64,000 nt of DNA from Christiangramia flava JLT2011 (GTDB lineage Bacteria; Bacteroidota; Bacteroidia; Flavobacteriales; Flavobacteriaceae), in assembly GCF_001951155.1 (NCBI RefSeq), contig NZ_CP016359.1:2566001-2630000 (forward strand). Reading direction: 5' to 3'. How positions within the stretch are numbered: position 1 is the stretch's first letter; each line of letters opens with the position of its first letter. The position numbers and the translations under genes are program-made. Positions 42,712 to 48,570 of the stretch are shown here, piece by piece. The notes below the pieces were generated by a model, which worked only from the letters and a program-made list of their open reading frames with translations, had not been told where the DNA came from and did no database searches.

Positions 42712-43725
42712 TTGAATGACTATATTAACACCGTTTCCAACGGCGAACTGATCCTGCACGTGAATTTATTTTTCTCAGTGTTCTTTTCCCTTGTAGCATT
42801 ATTGCTGGTGGGAACGATCCTTTACATGCGGTATCAGAAGCTGAGAGAAAACCGTAAAATTCAGAAGCGGCGGGAGATCCTGTCAGATTTTATGATGCGG
42901 TATCTTTTTGAAAATCCTAATGATGAACAGGCAATAGAAGCTCACCAGCCACAAAACAACCTGCAGCTGCGAACCGCCGTGCAGGTGATCATGGAGTTCG
43001 TGGATAATTTCAAGGGTGAAAGCCTGGAATTACTGAGAAAACTCTTTTACGCCTGGCGACTTCAGAAATACGTTCAGCATAAATTGCAAAGTAAATTGTG
43101 GTACGATGTGGCACAATCGATCTACATTTCTTCCGAATTGAAACTGGAGGAAATGCGCGAGCACGTAGTGAAACACACCAATTCAACCAGGAAAGATATC
43201 AGGCAGCAGGCGATCTTTTACCTCATTAATATGGCGCAGGAAAACCCATTATCCTTTCTTCATCAGGTAGATAAGCCATTGAGCGTATTTGAGCAGATCT
43301 ATATCAAAGACTGTATGGATACTCAGTATACGGGCGTCATCCCGGAATTTGGGGAATACCTCGAGCATCCACTGGAAAGTGTACAGATTTTTGCTTTAAA
43401 AATGATTGCGGAGTATAACCAGTTCGAAAGCATTGGGGAAATTCTTCCTTTTTTGGAGAGCGAGCGTGAAGAACTGCGCATCGCTGCTATTGAAAGCCTT
43501 TCAAAACTGGAATACCCGGAACTGAGTGAACGTATTGAACAAAAACTGCCTTTGGAAAAAGCCTCGGTTCGAAGCCACATTCTCAGAAACCTGAAAAGAA
43601 AATACAGTTTGGGAGATTTTCAGAATCTGGTGGGGTTAATTCCGGAAACCGACTATAAAAACCGGGTTTTACACTTCAATTTGGCCAATAGCCTGCGGAA
43701 AGAATCTAAAAAATTATATATTTAG
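42712..43725 (+). CDS. Membrane-anchored HEAT-repeat protein beside EPS synthase
   Basis: A 337-residue protein with one N-terminal membrane helix (about residues 18-41, FFSVFFSLVALLLVGTILYM) followed by a basic stretch (KLRENRKIQKRRE), so the bulk faces the cytoplasm. The rest is alpha-helical with HEAT-like repeats, clearest at about 155-175 (RKDIRQQAIFYLINMAQE), 220-235 (LESVQIFALKMIAEY) and 245-275 (EREELRIAAIESLSKLEY). The start is TTG at 42712, the first start codon that includes the helix. It is followed 34 bp later by the GT2 synthase. It probably forms a scaffold that couples the response regulator upstream to the synthase; the interaction is inferred. Confidence 0.78.
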   Translation: MNDYINTVSNGELILHVNLFFSVFFSLVALLLVGTILYMRYQKLRENRKIQKRREILSDFMMRYLFENPNDEQAIEAHQPQNNLQLRTAVQVIMEFVDNFKGESLELLRKLFYAWRLQKYVQHKLQSKLWYDVAQSIYISSELKLEEMREHVVKHTNSTRKDIRQQAIFYLINMAQENPLSFLHQVDKPLSVFEQIYIKDCMDTQYTGVIPEFGEYLEHPLESVQIFALKMIAEYNQFESIGEILPFLESEREELRIAAIESLSKLEYPELSERIEQKLPLEKASVRSHILRNLKRKYSLGDFQNLVGLIPETDYKNRVLHFNLANSLRKESKKLYI

Positions 43726-43759
43726 TTTTTGAACGAACGGGGGCACAAACATTGCTGTA

Positions 43760-45184
43760 TTGGAATTATATCAAATAGTAGAAATAGCCAACTGGCTATT
43801 TTTAATTTTTGGAATCGTCATTTGTCTGGGGTATACACTTGCGGCCATTTTCTCCTTCCTGGAAATTCGCGATTATAAAAGAAGAATTCGTTTCCAAACG
43901 GAAACCCCGTTGTTGCAAAGTTCAGACCTGCCTTCAGTTTCTATTTTAGCACCCGCCTTTAACGAAGAAACGAACGTGACCGAAAATGTGCGTTCGCTGC
44001 TCAATTTGAATTATCCTAATTTTGAGATCGTCATCATCAATGATGGGAGCAAGGACCGCACCCTCGAAAAACTGATCAAAAAATACGATTTGGAACCCGA
44101 TAAATTTTATTACCACCAGTTCGTTCCCACTAAAGAGGTCAGGGGCGTGTATCGCTCAAAAAACAAATCTTTTAAGAATCTCAAGGTTATTGATAAGGAA
44201 AACGGCGGAAAGGCAGACGCCCTGAACGCCGGGATCAATTGTGCTGACCATGAGATCATTTGCTGTATAGATGTAGATTGCGTGTTACAGCAGGATGCTT
44301 TGCTGAAGCTGATCAAACCCTTCCTGGATAGTGAAGAAAAAGTGATCGCTTCGGGTGGAATAATTCGTGTGGCGAATAATTGCATTATTGAGGATGGCCG
44401 GCTGGTAGATATCAAACTTCCGGACACCTTCCTGGCGAGGGCGCAGATCATTGAATATTTCCGTGCTTTCCTGATGGGGAGAATGGCATGGTCCCATTTA
44501 GACGGATTATTGCTCATTTCCGGCGCTTTCGGGATGTTTGATAAGGAAACGGTGATCGAAGCAGGTGGTTATGATGCCAGTACGGTTGGCGAGGATATGG
44601 AATTGCTGGTTCGCATGCGACGGATGATGCGTGAACAAAAGCAGAAATATCGCGTTGGTTTTGTACCAGATCCTTTATGCTGGACAGAAGTGCCGCAAAG
44701 CTGGAAGATCCTGCACCGCCAGCGTAACCGATGGACCCGTGGTACTGCGGAAACCCTTTACATTCACCGCAAGATGCTTTTTAATCCGAAATACAAGGTA
44801 CTCGGAATGCTAAGTGTGCCTTACTGGTTATTTTTTGAATGGATGGCACCACTCATTGAATTCCTCGGGATTTTTTACGTGTTTTTTCTTTTGTTTTTCA
44901 GTGGGATCGATCCGGTAGTATACCTCATATTTTTCATAACGGTCTATTCATTTGCCGTCTTATTTTCCATTACAGCCTTATTCTTTGAGGAATATTCCTT
45001 TCAGCAGTACAAAAAACCGAAATACATTCTCAAGCTGCTGGCGACGATTATTGTAGAACCACTTTTTTTCCATCCCTTTGTGATGTTTGCAGCCGTAAAA
45101 GGAAATATTGACCTTCTCCGTGGTAAAAAGAAGTGGGGAACCATGCAACGAACCGGTCTCAACCGGCAGGAACAATCCACTTAA
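43760..45184 (+). CDS. Processive GT2 polysaccharide synthase (PgaC/cellulose-synthase-like)
   Basis: A 474-residue membrane glycosyltransferase. A membrane helix at about 9-33 precedes the catalytic domain with ILAPAFNEE, Asp95 in INDGSKDRT, NGGKADALNAG, Asp171/Asp173 in CIDVDCV, catalytic base Asp279 in VGEDMEL and QRNRW at 321-325, the acceptor/product-binding motif of processive synthases. Three or four helices follow from about 350 (YWLFFEWMAPLIEFLG, PVVYLIFFITVYSFAVLF). This is the layout of hyaluronan, PNAG (PgaC) and cellulose-like synthases, which polymerise and translocate at once. There is no PilZ domain, so c-di-GMP control is not evident and the adjoining phosphorelay may replace it. 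TTG at 43760 is the start, as no ATG gives the first helix. Confidence 0.9.
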   Translation: MELYQIVEIANWLFLIFGIVICLGYTLAAIFSFLEIRDYKRRIRFQTETPLLQSSDLPSVSILAPAFNEETNVTENVRSLLNLNYPNFEIVIINDGSKDRTLEKLIKKYDLEPDKFYYHQFVPTKEVRGVYRSKNKSFKNLKVIDKENGGKADALNAGINCADHEIICCIDVDCVLQQDALLKLIKPFLDSEEKVIASGGIIRVANNCIIEDGRLVDIKLPDTFLARAQIIEYFRAFLMGRMAWSHLDGLLLISGAFGMFDKETVIEAGGYDASTVGEDMELLVRMRRMMREQKQKYRVGFVPDPLCWTEVPQSWKILHRQRNRWTRGTAETLYIHRKMLFNPKYKVLGMLSVPYWLFFEWMAPLIEFLGIFYVFFLLFFSGIDPVVYLIFFITVYSFAVLFSITALFFEEYSFQQYKKPKYILKLLATIIVEPLFFHPFVMFAAVKGNIDLLRGKKKWGTMQRTGLNRQEQST

Positions 45185-45262
45185 AAAATTATCAGGTTTA
45201 AGCGTTAATTTTTAAAGATATCCTACAATTTTTCATAACTTGGGATGAATTATTGTAAGAAT

Positions 45263-45303
45263 ATTAATCCATATAATGAGAGTAGGGCATCATTGGGATT
45301 AAT
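45263..45303. promoter_or_regulatory. Inverted repeat upstream of LytTR gene
   Basis: ATTAATCC (45263-45270) and GGATTAAT (45296-45303) are perfect 8-bp arms separated by 25 bp in the 158-bp gap between the GT2 synthase and the LytTR gene. There is no T-run, so a regulatory role is more likely than termination. The rest of the gap is AT-rich without a clear promoter. Confidence 0.35.
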
Positions 45304-45342
45304 CTGCCTGTCTTTCAGATATGTAAACTACGGTTGCATATA

Positions 45343-46065
45343 ATGAAATGTATCGTGATAGATGATGAGGAACTGCCACGCGTAGTGCTGCGTCAGCTTA
45401 TAGAGAACATACCAGATCTTCAGTTAGAAGGGACTTTTAACAGTCCGCTTCAGGCTATTCGTTTTCTGAATCAAAATGAGGACGTGCAGCTTATTTTTCT
45501 GGATGTGAATATGCCGGGATTCAGTGGCTTTGATTTTATTCAGACCCTGAAAACTATGCCCGCGGTCATACTGGTAACTGCAGATAAAGAACATGCCATT
45601 ACGGCTTTTGAATATGAAAACGTGGTGGATTATTTGCTTAAACCAGTCCAGAAAGAACGATTTTAAATTGCTGTTCAAAAGGCTTTAAAGTTAGCGCGGA
45701 AGGAAAAAAAACTCCGGGAAGTTTACCAGAAAGAAAGCGCTGAAAACGCTGAAAATGAGCAGCTTTACGTTCAGAGTGAGAAAAGGCTCATTAAAATTGA
45801 TATTGAGGATATTAAAATCATCGAAGCCAAGGGCAACTTCATTTTGATCAAAACCACGAACGGTAATCACATTACCTACTCCAGCCTGAAAAAGATCGAA
45901 TCCAAACTTCCGCAGGAAAGCTTCATGAGGGTACATCGTTCGTATCTTATCAATTTCAAAAAGATCGTGGATATCGAGGATAACAGTGTCCTGATTGGAA
46001 AGGAAATTGTTCCCATCAGCAGGCGGTTCAAGCCACAGCTAATGGAACGACTCAACCGTCTTTAG
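45343..46065 (+). pseudogene. LytTR-family response regulator interrupted by one in-frame stop
   Basis: Residues 1-107 (45343-45663) are a receiver: IDDEELPR, Asp in FLDVNMPGFSG, VTADK and LLKPVQKERF. A TAA at 45664-45666 follows at once, and the same frame continues without any other stop to TAG at 46063-46065, encoding the linker and a full LytTR DNA-binding domain (EQLYVQSEKRLIKI, IKIIEAKGNFILIKT, MRVHRSYLINFKKI, VPISRRFK). The normal protein would read across the stop: the receiver's last helix resumes as IAVQKALKLARKEKK. One base change, for example AAA to TAA, explains it. No ATG lies between the stop and the LytTR domain; a TTG at 45844 would cut the domain. It is a recent nonsense mutation, a sequencing error or, less likely, read-through. 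ATG 45343 is used rather than TTG 45334. Confidence 0.85.
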
Positions 46066-46149
46066 ACTGTTTATCTTACCGGTTTTACCGCTTATCATCT
46101 AAACGCCACCGCTCATATAATTTTCATAAAAAAACCTTGAATTGCGAGT

Positions 46150-46229
46150 TAAATTTGGGATAAGTACGACACTCAGAATATACTTCTGAAGTTGGGGCGC
46201 CCTACACCGCAAGCTTGTCGTACTTTTTT
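46150..46229 (+). promoter_or_regulatory. Promoter -7 element and structured leader or small RNA
   Basis: TAAATTTG (46150-46157) fits the Bacteroidota -7 element, though no good -33 is seen. From the expected start near 46164, AAGTACGACA (46162-46171) pairs perfectly with TGTCGTACTT (46216-46225), enclosing two small palindromes, ACTTCTGAAGT and GGGCGCCC, and ending in a six-T run (46224-46229). This could be an attenuator leader of the STAS gene at 46250, a small RNA with its own terminator, or the terminator of the LytTR gene. Confidence 0.4.
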
Positions 46230-46249
46230 AGCTGACAAGTATGTGAATT

Positions 46250-46552
46250 ATGATAGAGATTTTTACTCAAGGGCATCAAGTAAAATTGAATGGTCAAATT
46301 AACTCAGAGAACGTTTCTGAAGTTGAAAAACAAATTGATGATCTTTTAGATACTTACGAAGGGGTAAGTTTGGATCTTAATGACATTTCCAGCATAGATA
46401 CCTGCGGGTTCTTTATGCTGTATGTGGTACAGCAACGGGCGCTGCTCCACGGTAAAAAAGTGGAGATTGAGTGGGCCACGAATGACATGATCAAGAAGCA
46501 CGCGGCAGGCAGCCAGTTATCTTTTCTGTTTGGTAGCTTAAAATTAGTTTGA
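46250..46552 (+). CDS. STAS-domain protein, anti-sigma-antagonist-like
   Basis: A 100-residue stand-alone STAS domain (SpoIIAA/RsbV fold): HQVKLNGQINSENVSEVEKQ, then GVSLDLNDISSIDTCGFFML, and the C-terminal helix around residue 80. In canonical antagonists the loop reads D-S-S-G with the phosphorylated Ser third; here it is Asp50-Thr51-Cys52-Gly53, so the usual serine is a cysteine and phosphorylation, if any, would be on Thr51. It may be a non-phosphorylated scaffold. STAS proteins act in partner-switching with kinases and phosphatases; none is nearby, but the gene closes the phosphorelay locus. A structured leader precedes it and a hairpin follows. Confidence 0.85.
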   Translation: MIEIFTQGHQVKLNGQINSENVSEVEKQIDDLLDTYEGVSLDLNDISSIDTCGFFMLYVVQQRALLHGKKVEIEWATNDMIKKHAAGSQLSFLFGSLKLV

Positions 46553-46582
46553 AGCAAGCCGCGCAAGGTGATTTTCTATAAA

Positions 46583-46606
46583 TAACCCCGCTGCCAAGCG
46601 GGGTTA
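46583..46606. terminator. GC-rich hairpin between convergent genes
   Basis: TAACCCCGCT (46583-46592) and AGCGGGGTTA (46597-46606) form a perfect 10-bp stem with a GCCA loop between the STAS gene (+) and the hypothetical gene (-). There is no T-run after the stem on +, and only a weak ATTTATAG on -. Its position suggests a terminator, but the usual tail is missing. Confidence 0.55.
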
Positions 46607-46641
46607 AACCAAAAAAGAAAATTTCCCAATCACTAATAAGC

Positions 46642-46974
46642 TCAGGAATCTGAAATTTGTAATGCGCCACTAGAGATACTGGTAGAATTCAATGAAGCTG
46701 GTAAACTTTTTTCCTCCAACCCAAGATATCTCATATGATCGATTAGGTTGTATTTCACGCATTTCTCAATCTCACCCAGCTTCACGCGATAACAAGCCTT
46801 GCGAATATACATCTGTTCACCATCGAATAATTTCGTGGTGATGTCCAGATCAACGTGTTGGCCGTTGATACGACTGGATAGGTAATAGTTGAATTTTATA
46901 CCCGTTTTTCCCTTAAGAGGCGCGGTTTCCGTTTCCGGAATATGTATAAAATCGCCCAGTTGTATGTAATTCAT
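46642..46974 (-). CDS. Hypothetical 110-residue protein
   Basis: A 110-residue protein I do not recognise. It has no signal peptide or membrane helix. The N-terminal 70 residues look beta-rich (YIQLGDFIHIP, TGIKFNYYLSSRI, HVDLDITTKLFDGEQMYI), followed by a helix around VKLGEIEKCVKYNLIDHMRYLGLEE and a Ser-rich tail. The gene stands alone between convergent STAS and divergent DUF2461 genes. Codon use is like its neighbours, and the upstream 174-bp gap is AT-rich as for a promoter. It may be a small lineage-specific cytosolic protein. Confidence 0.65.
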   Translation of the reverse strand: MNYIQLGDFIHIPETETAPLKGKTGIKFNYYLSSRINGQHVDLDITTKLFDGEQMYIRKACYRVKLGEIEKCVKYNLIDHMRYLGLEEKSLPASLNSTSISSGALQISDS

Positions 46975-47148
46975 GACTGGTGATTTAATGATTAGGCAAT
47001 GGCTAATATAGCTTTCTTTTTCTGGTAATATTGACGTTTTTCAAATATTACTGATGCAAAAGCTTGAAATTCAGATTATTTAATAGTTTTTGAGGAGTTT
47101 TTCTGAAAATCTCATAAACAGTATTTTTAGTACCTTGAAATCAAAAAC

Positions 47149-47802
47149 ATGGATTTCAGGAAATTATTCGATTTTCTTCACCGGCTAAACAATCATAATA
47201 ATAAAGAATGGATGGACGAGCACCGTAAGGAATACCAGTCCTTGCGGGACGATTACCTGCACTGGCTGGAACAGCTGGAAATCAAATTCGCTCAGGTTGA
47301 TCCTGATTATACCACGACGGGGGCTAAAAAAGCCCTGAACCGAATCAATAATAACCTGCTTTTTCATCCCAATAAGCCCATCTATAAAGATCATTTTGGC
47401 GCAGGACTGGATAAAAAACCGGGAGCTTCTGACTTCTACATTCACCTGGGTATCAATGAAAGCTTTATCGCCGGAGGCTTTTATAAACCGAAGAAAGAAT
47501 ATTTGGATAGCATCCGGGCTGCGATAGATTATGACGGGGAAGAACTGGAAAAGATCTTGCAAAAACCATCATTTCAAAAGACTTTCGGGGAAATGCTGGA
47601 GATCGATCCGTTGAAAACAAGCCCAAAAGCATATGCTTCAGATCATCGCTTTATTCGTTATCTAAGACGAAGGAGTTTTGTGATTTCCAGGGATCTTACC
47701 GAAAAAGAGATATTTTCGGCCGATTTTCAGCAAAAACTTGTGAAATATTACCTGGAGATTTTACCTTTTCGCCAGTATTTAAATCATGCAGTAAGCGTTT
47801 AA
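47149..47802 (+). CDS. DUF2461 (TIGR02453) family protein
   Basis: A 217-residue cytosolic protein of the DUF2461 family, of unknown biochemical role. Family features are FRKLFDFLHRLNNHNNKEWM at the start (the N-x-x-E-W-M motif), the central RINNNLLFHPNKPIYKDHFG, SDFYIHLG, FIAGGFYKPKKE and a C-terminal block with DHRFIRYLRRRSF. The length matches the family (about 210-230). It lies 1 bp before apt, so the two share a transcript, an arrangement that does not by itself reveal function. Confidence 0.9.
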   Translation: MDFRKLFDFLHRLNNHNNKEWMDEHRKEYQSLRDDYLHWLEQLEIKFAQVDPDYTTTGAKKALNRINNNLLFHPNKPIYKDHFGAGLDKKPGASDFYIHLGINESFIAGGFYKPKKEYLDSIRAAIDYDGEELEKILQKPSFQKTFGEMLEIDPLKTSPKAYASDHRFIRYLRRRSFVISRDLTEKEIFSADFQQKLVKYYLEILPFRQYLNHAVSV

Positions 47803-47803
47803 A

Positions 47804-48316
47804 ATGGAATTAAAAGAATTTGTAAGGGATATTCCTGATTTTCCGAAGAAGGGAGTAATCTATAAAGATATTACCCCGTTGTTACTGGCTCCAAAAGCGG
47901 TGAACCAGGCCCTGGAGCAGTTTTTGGAAAACATAGGGCAGCAGCCAATTGATAAGGTCGTGGGAATTGAATCCCGGGGTTTCTTTTTCGCCACTCTTCT
48001 TGCACAAAGACTGGATGCAGGCTTTATACCTGTAAGAAAACCGGGGAAACTGCCGGCTTCCACCCATGCACAGGAGTATGAACTGGAATACGGGAGCGAT
48101 ACCCTTGAAATTCATAAGGATGCGATCCAGCCCGGCGATAAGGTGCTGTTGCATGATGATGTGCTGGCCACTGGCGGAACGGCGGCGGCAACCTGTAAAC
48201 TTATTGAAAAATGTGGTGGGGAGATCGTGCTTTGTAATTTCCTGATCGAACTTGATTTCTTAAGAGGGCAGGAGCAATTGAAAGCCTGCACGGTTCACTC
48301 TTTGATGCATTATTGA
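47804..48316 (+). CDS. apt: Adenine phosphoribosyltransferase
   Basis: A 170-residue type I phosphoribosyltransferase that salvages adenine to AMP using PRPP. It has VRDIPDFPKKGVIYKDITPL at the start, VVGIESRGFFFATLLAQRL, FIPVRKPGKLP and the PRPP-binding motif VLLHDDVLATGGTAAATC. The length is normal for APT. It starts 1 bp after DUF2461, and its 3' end overlaps by 7 bp the end of a convergent 51-residue protein gene. It is constitutive salvage metabolism. Confidence 0.96.
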   Translation: MELKEFVRDIPDFPKKGVIYKDITPLLLAPKAVNQALEQFLENIGQQPIDKVVGIESRGFFFATLLAQRLDAGFIPVRKPGKLPASTHAQEYELEYGSDTLEIHKDAIQPGDKVLLHDDVLATGGTAAATCKLIEKCGGEIVLCNFLIELDFLRGQEQLKACTVHSLMHY

Positions 48317-48465
48317 TCGATCGCGTTTTTGGTGACCCAGAGTTTCCAGCCGATAATGGCCATCTGCAGCTTGGAAGCTTTCTGCAAATCCAGTCGCTGT
48401 TTGGAATAACTGGGCAGAACTTTTTTATTGAACCTGGAAAGTGTCTGAAAGATCTTTTTCTTCAT
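48310..48465 (-). CDS. Conserved flavobacterial 51-residue basic protein
   Basis: A 51-residue protein beginning MKKKIFQTLSRFNKKVLPSY and ending GWKLWVTKNAIDQ. It resembles, from memory, a short basic protein common in Flavobacteriia with the pattern LPSYSK-x-DL-x-KA-x-K-x-QKAxIGWK-x-WVTKNAL, function unknown and sometimes mislabelled as an SsrA-binding protein. ATG 48465 is chosen because that is where the conserved sequence begins; an in-frame ATG at 48525 lies in a terminator hairpin. It is convergent to apt with a 7-bp overlap. Confidence 0.7.
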   Translation of the reverse strand: MKKKIFQTLSRFNKKVLPSYSKQRLDLQKASKLQMAIIGWKLWVTKNAIDQ

Positions 48466-48523
48466 GGAAGCGCATTTCTTCAAATATATCAAAATATTCA
48501 GCTGTAGGCTGTTAGAGAAATAC

Positions 48524-48548
48524 AAAAGCCGCTAAGGAGCGGCTTTTT
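48524..48548 (-). terminator. Intrinsic terminator of blaR1 operon
   Basis: AAAAGCCGCT (48524-48533) and AGCGGCTTTT (48538-48547) form a perfect 10-bp stem with an AAGG loop and T/A runs on both sides. It lies 22 bp past the stop of the - strand blaR1 gene and would stop its transcript before the small basic gene. It can also act on +. Confidence 0.85.
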
Positions 48549-48570
48549 AAATTTTTCAAATTGTATCTGA

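Noticed and set aside
45334..45342. TTG at 45334 as start of the LytTR gene
   Set aside because: The ATG at 45343 begins directly at the first receiver strand (MKCIVIDDEE), so the three extra codons are not needed.
45844..46065. Separate gene for the LytTR C-terminal domain starting at TTG 45844
   Set aside because: This start lies inside the LytTR domain and would remove its first strands, and the frame is the same as the receiver upstream; a single nonsense codon is the simpler reading.
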